Shown one piece after another: positions 25,276-36,323 of a DNA stretch of 64,000 nucleotides (its first letter is position 1; each line of letters starts with the position of its first letter). The notes beneath the pieces were generated by a model that saw nothing but the letters and a program-made list of their open reading frames with translations, had not been told where the DNA came from and did no database searches. The stretch is from Orientallactaga sibirica (lineage: Eukaryota > Chordata > Mammalia > Rodentia > Dipodidae), in the NCBI GenBank assembly GCA_036365145.1, contig JAEOAD010000004.1:49816001-49880000 (forward strand), read 5' to 3'. The position numbers were made by a program, and so were the translations under genes.

Positions 25276-26107
25276 TTGAAATGTGGGAATGCTTATTGTG
25301 TTCAGTTACTGAGTTTCCCAACATGTTACTATTTTAACAAAACATTCAGACATCAAATAAACATGATTTAAATTAAAGCTTACTGAAAGCGATAAATGAA
25401 TCCTTCCTCTGAACAAGTAAGAAGACTCAGGCCTTTTCCACAGAATTCACAAGATAGAAGTTTAACTTACTTTTAAGATATACATTATCACCAAAACTGT
25501 GTCTATCATATATATTCAACATGAAGTCCACATAAAATTGTAGATGGTATGTTCACATTCTTACATTTTCTTTCCATGCTGAAAGATGACCCTTATGTCA
25601 TTGCTTGGTAAACCCATGTGTCAAGCAGTTGAACAGAGGACTTCCTCCTGTCTGCTTCCCACAGCAATGCCCTCAGCTAAGGCTGTTCTGAACTATGCAG
25701 CACTGATCGTTTGAAAAACTATAATAATGTTTCATTGTGCTTTTCCTTCATTCTACAAAAGAAAATGACCAGAAAGTGGAAAATAAAAGCATTGTTGTAG
25801 AGATAATACGACTGAGACAAAATGGAAATGGGTAGTTATGCCAAAATTATGAATCCTATGCTGATTGGCTCTGTTTCCAATTGTGAGGAAATATAACACA
25901 ATTCAATCTCATCAAAAAGAATTGTCAGTTTTCTGTCACTGCAAATTTTATCTGAAATCCCTCATTTAATGATGAACAAAATGAACTGACATTTTAAATT
26001 ATAAGTTTTAAAATCAAGGTTAAAATGATTAACAGTACTTGGGATTCAGAGAGGGTTTTGTGGTTCCATGGAGCTGTAGCTACAGGTTGTTATGGGAATT
26101 TATAAAG
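25276..26107. other. Unique AT-rich DNA
   Basis: No repeats or exon signals recognised. Confidence 0.5.
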
Positions 26108-26120
26108 AGAAGTAAACTTG

Positions 26121-26341
26121 GGCTGGAGAGATGGCTTAGTGGTTAAGCGCTTGCCTATGAAGCCTAAGAACCCCGGTTCAAGGCTCAATTCCCCAGGACC
26201 CACATAAGCCAGATGCACAAGGGGGCGCATGCATCTGGAATGTGTTTGCAGTGGCTGGAGGCCTTGGTGTACCCATTCTCTCTCTCTCTCTCCCCTTTCT
26301 CTCTCTGTCTGTTGCTAATAAATAAATAAAAATAAACAAAT
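26121..26341 (+). mobile_element. DIP-like SINE with perfect 13-bp target duplication
   Basis: One of the best-preserved copies: ggctggagagatggcttagt, ttgcctatgaagcctaagaa, gccagatgcacaaggggg, CT-rich stretch, AATAAATAAATAAA tail. Perfect repeats agaagtaaacttg at 26108-26120 and 26342-26354. The longer spacing 'ggttcaaggctcaattcccc' gives a slightly longer tRNA-like arm than other copies. Confidence 0.96.
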
Positions 26342-26354
26342 AGAAGTAAACTTG

Positions 26355-27349
26355 TAGCCCAAATTTCCTTTGAGAAATTACTCAAGGTAGGTAAGATTCC
26401 AGCATAGCGAGCTCAGAATTTCCTATTTCCCTTGCAAAATTACCACCAAGTTCTTCTCAATATCCAAATCACTTAGTTTAATATTCTTAAGTTTTCTCAA
26501 GTAAGCCATGAAAATATCTACTTTATTGCAGGAAGCATAATACATTTGTGTGTTTGGAGAAGTAAGTTTGGAAAATGATTAATATTATAGAATTTCTTTA
26601 GAAATATTTTTTCAGAAGTGTTATAAGTTTTCAAAGCAACACAACATAAATTTTGGCACAATAAGAAGGTATAAGGGTTATATCATTAATTTCACAGCTT
26701 TTGAATCTCCTACATGAAAGTCATCTGTTGTCTTTCATTTCAGAAATTCATCTTTTTTATATATTTTCAGCAATTTTTTCAGTGGAAAATAGGAGACAGT
26801 ATCTATCTAAAAAATTCCTTTGAAAATACAATGGAGAAGGGGATTATTTCCTTTTTTTTCTCTTTATTGAAATTAGGCAGATAGCTTAAATGTTGGTTTG
26901 TCTAGATGTTTGAAATAAACTGATTTATGTTTCCTGAGAATATATGCTTTCCTGTTGACAGGGAGTATACAAGAGGAAAAGTGTCTTTAGCACCTCACTC
27001 AGAGCAATTTTTTCAGTACCTGGAGACTTGGATACATTAAAATTTTTGTATTTTAAAAAATAGATTATACATCCAATGAATTAATTCATTTCTCAAATGA
27101 AATAACCAATAATTCTCACTCAATATTAGAATTTTCTTTTATTAAAATGTTTATAAAAATTAGATGCATATATTTCAAACTTGATAAGTAAATTATCTCC
27201 ACATAGCTCAGTCTAATGGAATTCATTATGAGTCTGTGCTATCCTTTAAAAGATATATCCAGGTATTAATGGACTGCTTCAGGTAGTTGTCTTTTTTAAG
27301 GACCTCTTAAACATTGTGTGTGGGAATGTAAGATAGTGCAGCTATTACT
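26355..27349. other. Unique AT-rich DNA
   Basis: No transposon, exon or RNA signal recognised. Confidence 0.5.
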
Positions 27350-27362
27350 AAAATAAGTATAG

Positions 27363-27504
27363 GGGATGGAGAGATGGCTTAGTGGTAAGACATTTACCTG
27401 CAAAGCCAAAGGATCCTGGTTTGATTCTCCAGGACCAATGTAAGCCAGATGTACAAGGGGGTGCATGCATCTGGAGTTTGCAATGGCTGGAAGCCCTGGT
27501 GCAC

Positions 27505-27552
<48 letters not shown>

Positions 27553-27596
27553 TCCCTCTTTCTCTCTCTCAAATAAATAAATAAATAAATATATTT
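27363..27596 (+). mobile_element. DIP-like SINE with perfect 13-bp target duplication and long CT tract
   Basis: Full copy; the CT dinucleotide part covers about 27509-27570, followed by AAATAAATAAATAAATAAAT. Perfect repeats aaaataagtatag at 27350-27362 and 27597-27609. Confidence 0.95.
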
Positions 27597-27609
27597 AAAA
27601 TAAGTATAG

Positions 27610-27960
27610 AGTTATTTTAAAATTAACAGTATAACTACCATATAATACAACTATTACCATCCCTTTGTATGTACCCAATAGGATATAAAGTCAGCATACC
27701 ATAAAGAGATCAGTATATTCATATTTACTGCAACACTACTCACAATAGCCAAGATAAAAATCAGCCTTATATGTCCATCAACAGATGAATGGATAAAGAA
27801 AATGTGATAATATATACAATGGAGTCTTAGTCAGCCATAACAAAGAATGAAATTATGTCATTGCAGGAAAATAAATGGAATGTAACTGGAGATCATCATA
27901 TTAAGCAAAATGAGTTGGATATACAGAGACAAATATAGCATGCTTTCTTTAATTTCTGGA
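27610..27960 (+). mobile_element. L1 3'-region fragment, sense
   Basis: Matches the ordered end of mammalian L1 (end of ORF2 into the 3' region): tttgtatgtacccaatagga, ctactcacaatagccaagat, gatgaatggataaagaaaat, gtcttagtcagccataac. There is no open frame, so it is a dead 5'-truncated copy. Confidence 0.88.
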
Positions 27961-27961
27961 T

Positions 27962-28012
27962 CAGGAAGGGAAGGGAAGGGAAGGGAAGGGAAGGGAAGGG
28001 AAGGGAAGGGAA
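27962..28012. repeat. (GGGAA)n pentanucleotide repeat in a long purine tract
   Basis: About ten AGGGA-type units immediately after the L1 fragment, followed to about 28132 by almost purely purine sequence. It sits where an L1 polypurine tract/tail would be and may have expanded from it. Confidence 0.93.
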
Positions 28013-28372
28013 GCAAGGGAAGGAAGGTGGGAAAGAAGAAGCAGAGAAAAGAATGGAAGGAAAATAGGGATAAAAAAAGAAAGTTAAGAAGAAATAAGGA
28101 AAGAATGAAGAAAAGAAATGATGGATTACATTTCAAAGCTGTTTATGTAAGTAGGCAAGAAAAAGAAATAGAATATAACAAATATTGACTTTAATGATTT
28201 CAAAAAATTTAATGTTTGGCATGCTAAAGCATTCTCTGTGGTAGAACTTTCATTTCTAAACCTATGGATAGGTAAAAATATTCAAGCATTTATTTTTAAT
28301 GGCTTATAAGTACTCATGTTTCAGAAATTTATATGTTCTACTTCAACAAAAATTTTTATGAGAATTTTTAAA

Positions 28373-28571
28373 TATTTTATGAGGAAAAAAGAGAGGAGAT
28401 AAAGAGAGAGAAAGAGAGGGGGAGAGAGAGAGAGGAGACAGAATTGGCATGCCAGGGAATCTAGCCACTGCAATCGTGTACATGTGTCACCTTATGCGCC
28501 TGGGGAATCAAACCTGGATCCTTAGGCATAGCAGGCAAACACCTTAACCACTAAGCCATCTCTCCAGCCCT
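28373..28571 (-). mobile_element. DIP-like SINE, antisense, internally deleted
   Basis: GA tract at 28385-28440, ggcatgccagggaatctagc, then a jump from the cap region (accttatgcgcctggggaat) that omits the 'catctggcttacgtgggtc' segment, then head complement (actaagccatctctccagcc). About 20-30 nt appear deleted. Confidence 0.86.
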
Positions 28572-29795
28572 AAGAAGTTTTTAACATGAGTATATTGCAT
28601 ACTAACAGATTTTGAAAGCAAAATTTTTTTATCATGTATTCACCAGCATAGAGAAGCCTTATTAAAAAGAGAATATGAAGATCTTTGGTTACTTTTTTTC
28701 TATTTAAAGGTTTTATTAAATTCTAATGTATATGAACTTTTTGATCTAGATTCTCTTTCCTATAAAGCTTTAAATAAAGATTTTCTTTATGCCCCAATTA
28801 TCAAAATTCTTTAAGATGTGACTTCATAGTTTCATCTGTTTAGGATATTGGAGGGTATGGACTATACGTCAAGGTGGTTAATAGGTTCAACAGGGCAATT
28901 TTTCTTTTTAACCTAAAAGCATTCATGGGGTGAAATTTTTTTCTAAAAGATACATTATGTAGCCACAGTGTGTAAATTTTCTTGAATATCTGTCACTTTA
29001 ATGTTTTCAGATGATTTTTTAAAATATGTTTTTTCTAAAAATATAGTTAAATAAGTTTATAACCTATACAAGAAATATCAATGTGCCAGGAAAATGGTTT
29101 TATGTTTCTGTGTATTGGGGTAAAGGCTTTGTGAAGACCAAAAAAAAAAAAAAAAAACCATAGGGTACCTTGTCACAGAGGATGGGAAATGCCCATCTCT
29201 GGGCTGTATCTGAAAGCCTAGACCTAAATCACCAGAGATGAAGTCTCAAAAATAGCTCTGGCTGTTATGTTCCCTAATTAGGGACATAGTGAATAAACTC
29301 ATAATCCAGAATATTCTCCAGCCTAACTCAAAAGCAGTGTTTTATTATATTTCAAAGAAAACAAATACTGTCATATAGTGATTAATCATGCCAACAAAGG
29401 TTCAAATCAAGGTTTAATATCTGAATGAAATGAATCTAAGGTATAAATGTCAGCAAGTCACCTATAGACCCAGGACTGTCCTCTGACAGTGGAGCTGCTG
29501 CACCAGCTTATCCAGAAGACCCAGTGGGATAATCAACAAAAAGACTTGGCAGAGTACCTTGGCATGTGGAAAACACATTCATCAGTATTAATCATCAGTA
29601 AACTTGAGTATACCTGATTAATGGTAAATATCATGCATGGCTTTTTCATATGCTTATAAGTAAGCACATGTCTCAGTGACCATGTGGAGTCCAGGGGACA
29701 ACCTCAGGTATCACCTTCAACCATGTTAGAGATAATGTCTCTTTTTTTGTTGTTGCTTATTTATGTTTTTTTTTTTTTTTTTTTTTTTTTTCATC
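28572..29795. other. Unique AT-rich DNA with A- and T-runs
   Basis: A-run of about 18 near 29140 and T-run at about 29767-29792. No coding signal. 29170-29340 is slightly richer in GC, with no match I can name. Confidence 0.45.
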
Positions 29796-29992
29796 ACTAC
29801 AAACACAAGATTCACTAGCCAATGAGATTTAAGGATTTTTCTGACCCTGACTTCCATTACCTTTAGATGCACTGGGATTACAGAGAATGTGCAATGTATG
29901 TTGGGCTTTATGTGGTTCCAGGGGTTTGAATTCAGGTTGTCTGGCTTGAACAGCAAGCACTTTCAACCATAAATCCATCTTCCTAAGCCCAT
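29796..29992 (-). mobile_element. B4/B2-like SINE, antisense, diverged
   Basis: Follows a T-run (complement of a tail). B1-like middle (atgcactgggattacagaga), then ggttccaggggtttgaattc, aacagcaagcactttcaacc and taaatccatcttcctaagcc, resembling a tRNA-head complement. Confidence 0.6.
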
Positions 29993-30084
29993 TTTATAAC
30001 TAACTGCTTATGTTCTTCTTTAATTGATAATATGAGAAGTTTTATTATGTGAAATCCTACTAAAGCTTTTCTGTTATATTGTCT

Positions 30085-30425
30085 GTTGTACTTACCTTCT
30101 TATTGCTGGGATACAGCAGCTGATGGGACAAATGTTCTTATTTTGGCTTACAGTCTCAAGGGGAAGCTTCATGATGGCTGGGGAAAGCACAGCACAAGAA
30201 GAGGCTGGACATTACCTCTGCTACAGCAGGTAGAAAACAGCAGCAAGAGAATGAGCCAAACTCTGGCAAAAGGGAGCTGCATGTAGCATCTCCAAGCCTG
30301 CCTGCAGCAACAAATCTCTCCTGGAAAGGCTCCACCTCTTAAATTGCCATAATCTGGGAACCAAGCATTCAAAACACATGAGTTTATGGGTTTATGGGGG
30401 ATATCTGATTCAACCGACCATAGGT
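30085..30425 (+). repeat. Solo LTR-like repeat, ERVL-MaLR-like
   Basis: Shares with 40025-40372 the order gctgggatacagcag / ttattttggcttacagtctc / aggggaagcttcatgatggc / caagcctgcctgcagcaaca / gcattcaaaacacatgagtt / tctgattcaaccgaccatag. This resembles rodent MaLR-type LTRs from memory. No internal region is attached, so it is a solo copy. Confidence 0.55.
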
Positions 30426-30429
30426 TGTA

Positions 30430-31375
30430 TGATTCTTTCCTTCTTATTTTTAGGCCTTTTATGACAAAAACTGAAAAACTGATCAGGCTAGTATTCCTGT
30501 AAGAGATTCTTTACCACTTCACTGTGTTGTGTGTACATGTAGGTTTCCCTTGTTCTATTTTATAACTGAAATGACCATTTTTTTTAAATTATCATCTTTA
30601 ATTAGGCATTTAATAGATAATACCTATAAAGTTTCACTGCGTTTGTACATAATTATGATTTCCAGAAAAGTTAAGGAGAAATTTCTACCCAGGTTGAAAG
30701 GTTATAGCTATGACCAGGAAAGTGAAGGACACTAGTTTTCAGAAAACATGAAAGGTTTTGAAGACCTCCCTTAGAAGTTCAGAGAAGGCTGCATGCAGAT
30801 CTGCCTCTTGTACAAAGGAAATCAAGTTCATGGAAACTAATGTTGGCCTTGTTCCTAATGCACTGAACACAGACATCATGAGCAAAAGAGGACAACCTTC
30901 AGCGTGCCCTCACTATTATTACTCTTCACAAAGAGTTATAAAACCAGCACAGAGCTGGACAATGGCTTCTAATGCCCATTTGATCTATCTGTAAGTCAGC
31001 CTTCTCCTTCCCAGCTCTAAGCATAAGTAGCTGAGGCTCTTCAGAGAGCAATGGTAACCAAAATGTACTCCAGTCAGCAAAGGGCAAACTGACACTGGAT
31101 GCTTTGAATTGCTCAGACCCCACTGTCCTGTTTACAACACAGCCAGTTTCTGTGGCTGATTTCCATAGAAGCATCTCTCAAACGCTGCACACTAGAAACC
31201 TATAGGCCATTGAAACCTACGCTAGCTCCCAGGGAGGCTGGCCTGGAGCCCAGGGACTTCAGAATCTCCAGAATGTTGGAGCTGGAGTGTTTTTCTTCTC
31301 CTGAGCTAAGAAATACAGTTGGTTTATAGTTCTTAATGAAAGAGGATAATTAAATCATAAAAAGTTAAAATACCC
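30430..31375. other. Moderate-GC unique block
   Basis: 30750-31300 stands out from its AT-rich surroundings and carries no recognised repeat. It has only short ORFs on both strands (30758-30994 plus, 30926-31174 minus) and no splice-bounded exon I can defend. A regulatory element or an old gene remnant are possible. Confidence 0.4.
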
Positions 31376-31505
31376 TCTGGTCCTGGTGTCACACGCCTTT
31401 AATCCCAGCACCTGGAAGGCTGAGGTAGGAGGTTCACTGTGAGTTTGAGGCCAACCTGAGACTACATAGTTAATTCCAGGTCCAGGTACAGAAAGATCCT
31501 ACCTC

Positions 31506-31534
<29 letters not shown>
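31376..31534 (+). mobile_element. B1 SINE with poly(A) tail
   Basis: cacacgcctttaatcccagc, gaggttgaggccaacctg-like segment, ttaattccaggtccagg, then about 28 A residues at 31507-31534. About 15 nt is missing near the 3' part relative to the 25.1 kb copy. Confidence 0.9.
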
Positions 31535-31536
<2 letters not shown>

Positions 31537-31894
31537 TTAAAGTTAAATAATTAGGAGATATTGATAAATTTTTAAATTATATGTAATTACTTATTGAACA
31601 AAAAGTGTAGGAACATTTAAGTTGTCTCCTCCTCTCCTAAATATCAAATTTTCTAACAGGACAATGACTTTTACAGAGATGGTTAACAACTAAAGGATTC
31701 GTATTCTAAATCTCCACTTGCTTAGGGAATGAGCTAATATTCAGTGCTACTTTGTCTTATGTAAAGTTTTCTTAATCTAAGCAAGAGAACATAAAATATA
31801 CAAAAGATTCAATCATGGGGCATACTTCTGATGTTGGGTATAATTATTCAATTGATATTCACATCTAAAAGTTCATATTAAGTTTTATGCAGTG

Positions 31895-32255
31895 TATGGT
31901 GGTTAATCTTCACTACAAATGTGATTAGATTTAGAACAGCGTAGTGACACATCTCTGGGTCTGGGAGGGAGTTTCCAGATGGAATGAACTCAAGAGGGAT
32001 GACTCATCCAAAAAGCTCTTGTTCTAGACTGAACAATGTGGAGAGAAGAAAATCAGATGAGCACCAGAAGCCTTGCACTCTGCTTCCTGGTCTGCCCAGA
32101 ACAAGGAGTCCCAGCCTCACCTTCCTTTCACCGTCAACTCTACAATGCCTTCTCCCACTTCATGGACTTCACCCACAAGATAAATTTTTGCATAAGTTAC
32201 TTTTGTCAGGTATTTTGTCACAGCAACACAAAGGGGAGTAATACAAAGTCTCTAA
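31895..32255 (+). repeat. LTR-like dispersed rodent repeat
   Basis: ggtggttaatcttcactac, gtgattagatttagaacag, acacatctctgggtctggga, ttgtcaggtattttgtcaca, gggagtaatacaaag. This series resembles a common rodent LTR-class repeat. Shorter, more decayed relatives are at 6415-6660 and near 41540-41730. Confidence 0.5.
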
Positions 32256-33107
32256 TAATGAATTTTGTATTTTATGCTGGAATTGACTGTACTTGCATAT
32301 GAAAACTTATCTTAAAGAAATTTTAAATATAACTTTTAAATAAAGTCTGTTAACCCTTTTTTGCACAATAAACAGCAACATTTGCAAAAAAAGTCACCTG
32401 AATTGACTTTTTTAAAATTTTAAATTGCTACTTAATTACCTGACTTCTCATTTTCAAAGAAAAAATTTTCTCTCATTCTTTACTGGAACAATTTTTTGAT
32501 ATGCAAAAACTCCTTAATTTCATGCAACCCCATTTGTTAATCCTTGGTTTCATTTCCTTAGCAACTGGAATGTGCCTATATCTTAAAGTGTTTTCCTCTA
32601 GCAGTTTCAGACAAATGGCACAATTTCATTCCTCTTTATGGCTGAACATTTTCTTGATCCATTCATCTGTTGGCAAATACCTAGGCTGATTCCATAACTT
32701 AATTATTGTGAAATGTGCTACAATAAACAGCTGTGCAGGTATCTTTGTGATATGACTTAGAGTCTGTAGGATATATACCCAAGAGTAGGACAACAGAGTC
32801 ATGTGGGAGTTCTGCTGTTAGTTTGTTGAGAAGCCTTCATACTGATTTCTGTAATGGCTGGACTACTTTACATCCCCACCAGCCTTGTCCTACATCTTTG
32901 CCAGCATTTGTTGATATTTGTTTTCTTCATGATGGCTATTCTGACTGGAGTAAAAAAGAATCTAAAATGTGGTTTTAATTTATAGTTTCCTGATGACTAA
33001 GGATATTGGGCATTTTGTAATGTTTATTGGACTTTTGTACGTCATCTTTTGAGAACTGTATGTTCATGTCTTTAGCCCATTTATAGATTGAATTGCTTTG
33101 TGCCTTA

Positions 33108-33130
33108 TTATTATTATTATTATTATTATT
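33108..33130. repeat. (TTA)n microsatellite
   Basis: About seven TTA units at the tail side of the antisense B1, likely derived from its A-rich tail. Confidence 0.9.
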
Positions 33131-33275
33131 GGTTTTTCGAGGTAGTGTCTCACTCTAGCTCAGGCTGACCTGGAATTCACTATGTAGTCTCAGGGTGGCC
33201 TTAAATTTTTGGCGATCCTCCTACCTCTGCCTCCTGAGTGCTAGGATTAAAGGCCTGAGCCACCACACCCGGCTT
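33131..33275 (-). mobile_element. B1 SINE, antisense, nested in L1
   Basis: ggtttttcgaggtagtgtct, acctggaattcactatgtag, tctgcctcctgagtgctagg, caccacacccggct. It splits the antisense L1 segment, so it inserted after the L1 rearrangement. Confidence 0.93.
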
Positions 33276-33614
33276 TATTTTATATTTTAAGTTATGTATA
33301 TTTTATAGCTATTAGTCCTCTGTCAGATCTATATCATATTAAATAAAAGAAATTAGACTCAGCAAGACAAATATTGCAGGTTTTCTCTCATTTGAGGAAC
33401 CAACATTTTATATAAAATTCAAATATTAAATATTAAATATATGTGGTATGACAGAAGTAAGAGTGAGGGCATGAATGGGAATAATGAGAGGGGAGAAGGG
33501 ACAAAAGAGGATAAACATCATTAGAATGCATAATATATTTGTATAAAATGCTTTAATAAACACATGACTTTGTATATGAATATGCACCAATATTTTTATA
33601 TACATACATGTCAT

Positions 33615-34129
33615 ATTATGAATATAAAAAGACATTGCCACCCAAAACTGTGGTGATGCTATTCAAGGAGAGCATTAAAGTTTCTTTGGGGAAACAAATG
33701 TGGTTTCTAAGAGGCTTATATCCCATGTTAGTCTGTGTGTCCTACATGTTCATATATTTTTATGTGCTTCCTGAAATTACCTCCATGACAGTGGTACTAC
33801 ACTGTGTGGACCAAATTAAATCCTTCCTTCTCCCATATCTGGAGACCAGTTGAGGACAGTAAAGATTAGCCAATCCCATAACCACATACTTCTTCTTAAA
33901 GCTTGATATGTCCACTCATTTGTCTTTGCAACCTCCATCCCAGGCCACTGCTTTTTGTCTGGATTTTCTATCAGCATCGGCAGTGTTCATTTATGTTTAG
34001 GTTGGTGCTAGAACAGCCCTAATGCTTTAGTCCATCCACTGACAGAAACAAATTATTCATGTGGCTCACTAAATACCTATAGTGCTTTACAGTGAAATCA
34101 TTAGAACTATTCTCTTTGCCATTTCTTCC
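33615..34129. other. Unassigned DNA
   Basis: No confident element. The part at 33700-33880 (gaccaaattaaatccttcct) may be an old LTR or MER-type remnant. Confidence 0.35.
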
Positions 34130-34700
34130 TCTCAACTTAAGATATTGACCCCATTCAGTCCGCAGTGGCCTAGTGAGGCAGTTTAGGGGTGACAGGACCA
34201 GGAGTAAAAGCAAGGACTATCTTTGATGCTGTGGGAGGAGAATCTAGGCCATTCTACTTTGCTTTAGGTCAGAAATATCAGAAAGGTCTGATGTCTTCTT
34301 ATCTCTGTCCCCCTGCAGAAGTTCTCCCACCCCCAATTCCCAGAAGGCCCATTTTAGAGGATTAAGATTTCTAGGAAGATTACCCTTTCCAAGAAAACCT
34401 GACCCTATAACCTGACATCAGCACTAGACTGATTCGTCCATCTGCCTATCCAGGGGCTCACATAAAAGACCCAACCTGGATCTCAAGTTAAGCTTTTCCA
34501 TTTCCATAAACCCCCTTTTGCCTCCTAGGGCTAGAACCCTATCTTTTTTTCTTTTCTTAAATTCTATCCATAATTTTACAAAGTTTTTCCTAATCTTTTT
34601 CTCTGGTTTATGGATTTTAATTCTTTGAATTCATTAGACAAAAATCTGGAGGCCACTTATTCAGTGATAGTTTGGCATAAATGTTGAGTTTTCCAAGACC
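34130..34700 (+). repeat. Possible decayed LTR
   Basis: Slightly GC-richer block with a TATA-like ggctcacataaaagaccc, then cttttccatttccataaacc. This promoter-then-A-rich order is typical of some LTRs, but no paired LTR or known terminal motif is evident. Confidence 0.3.
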
Positions 34701-35540
34701 TTAGCTTGGGAGCTTTTGCCCACCCAAGAGCAGAAATAAGGTTCTGATGCTCATAAAGGTACCTAAAAATTCCCATATCACTAGGAAAATGGAATAGTTA
34801 CACTATCCAAATTTAAAAGATGACAAAAACTGAAGATAATTAAAAAAACATGTAAAACAAGACTTAAATCTGTTTATCCCACTAGTATTAGTGCTATTAC
34901 TTGTTCCTTATCAGTGCCCTCAGAATTGTGTAAAGGTTTATCCTGGTGGATTCAACCAGAATCTCATCTTATGATGAAAATTTACATACAAGTATCTTTT
35001 GATGTTTGGATGCATTGATAAGGAATACAGAGAGGAACTGAGAAAGGTAGAAAACAACCCAAGGTGAGGTTGCAAAAGTTGTTGCTTTTAGCTAGTATCT
35101 AGCTGGACAGTGCTTGAAAACAATATAGATTATGACTCAGTTACCATAACCCAGAAAGTAAGGAAGCTGGACAGTTAATTCCAACTTCATCATGTTATTA
35201 GGTAAGGCAGGAAATTCTGAATGTGTCCAACCACCAAGACCCAAAGTTTAAGGAAAGGCTTCTAATGTAGAACAACCAGTCTTGCAGCAGTGACATGTGA
35301 CAGCCGGGCCAATGTGGAATGTGTTGTGAGCAGAAATAACACAAAATGTCAATATCAAATATCATTACATAACAAGTGTGATGGACAGCTATCTTAATGC
35401 ATTCCTTAAATGAAATGAACAGTATTGATATTTGTGAAATAATTTTTAATTGCCGATAATGAACCTGAAAGCACAATATTATATGACAATAATATGCAAA
35501 GATTTTTGTGAATCAAATGCTCACCGTACAATGAAGTCCT
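34701..35540. other. Unique AT-rich DNA
   Basis: Nothing recognised; the 92-codon ORF at 35198-35476 (minus) has no motif. Confidence 0.45.
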
Positions 35541-35552
35541 TTTTTCTCTTTT

Positions 35553-35602
35553 TAAAAATGTTTTATTTTTATTATTTCTTGATTTGACAGAGAAAGGGGG
35601 AA

Positions 35603-35634
<32 letters not shown>

Positions 35635-35784
35635 TGGGCACACCAGGGCCTCTAGCCACTGCAAATGAACTCCAGTCACGTGTACCCACTTGTGCATCTA
35701 GCTAACGTGGGTCCTGCGGAATTGAACCTGGGTCCTTTGGCTTTGCAGGCAAACACCTTAGCCACTAAGCCATCCCTCCAGCCC
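35553..35784 (-). mobile_element. DIP-like SINE, antisense
   Basis: Well-preserved: tail (atgttttatttttattattt), GA tract at 35600-35630, gcctctagccactgcaaatg, ggtcctttggctttgcaggc, ccatccctccagcccc. Confidence 0.92.
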
Positions 35785-35963
35785 CCTTTATTTCTCTTTT
35801 TGTACATGCATTTTAATATTTCAGGTATGTTGGTTCCTTAATAATGCCAATCAAGAAGGAAAAGTGCAAATGAATTTGTTCTAGAAACCCTTTTACCAAC
35901 TATTCTGGCACTTTCACTTTCCTCACCTCTCTAAATTCTCACATCATTGATAAAAAGTGCTAA

Positions 35964-36127
35964 TCTGTACTGGAGAGATGGCTTAGCAGTTAAGGCACTT
36001 GCCTGCAAAGCCAAAGGACCCAGGTTCAATTCCCCAGTACCTACATAAAGCCAGATGCACAAGGTGTTGCAAGTGTCTAAATTTCATTTGCAGTAGCTAG
36101 AAGGCCTGGTGTGCTCATTCTCTCTCC
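35964..36127 (+). mobile_element. DIP-like SINE, 3'-truncated by another SINE
   Basis: ctggagagatggcttagcag, aggttcaattccccagtacc, agccagatgcacaaggtgt, then gctcattctctctccctc. The usual A-rich tail is missing, and B3-like sequence follows directly. Confidence 0.88.
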
Positions 36128-36252
36128 CTCTGGTTTAATTTTATCCCCAGCACCCACATAAGTAGATTAATGTGGCCACATATGCTTGTTACTCCAGACT
36201 TGTAGGGAATACAGACTAACAATTGTTGGAGATCAGACAACTAGCCACTGAA

Positions 36253-36316
<64 letters not shown>
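36128..36316 (+). mobile_element. B3-like SINE fragment with (CA)n end
   Basis: ccccagcacccacataagta and ggccacatatgcttgttact resemble the body of B3/B2-type SINEs, ending in a CA run of about 30 units (36257-36316), as in the copy at 15.4 kb. Confidence 0.5.
36257..36316. repeat. (CA)n microsatellite
   Basis: About 30 uninterrupted CA units at the 3' end of the B3-like sequence. Confidence 0.95.

Positions 36317-36319
<3 letters not shown>

Positions 36320-36323
<4 letters not shown>

Larger units (their letters stand above)
32455..33610. mobile_element. Rearranged L1: two antisense segments plus sense 3' end
   Basis: Three L1-derived segments abut. 32455-32600 is antisense distal ORF2 (tctctcattcttt, actccttaatttcatgcaac). 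32605-33340 is antisense and represents the next part of L1 (from tattagtcctctgtcagat back to ttatggctgaac). 33341-33610 is sense 3' end (gactcagcaagacaaatatt, ttttctctcatttgagg, G-rich UTR). The last two join at adjacent L1 positions in opposite orientation, the pattern of twin-primed 5' inversion. The first is out of order. A B1 is inserted in the middle segment. Confidence 0.8.

Noticed and set aside
27910..28188. 92-codon Lys/Gly/Arg-rich ORF
   Set aside because: Translation of the (GGGAA)n purine tract and L1 remnant.
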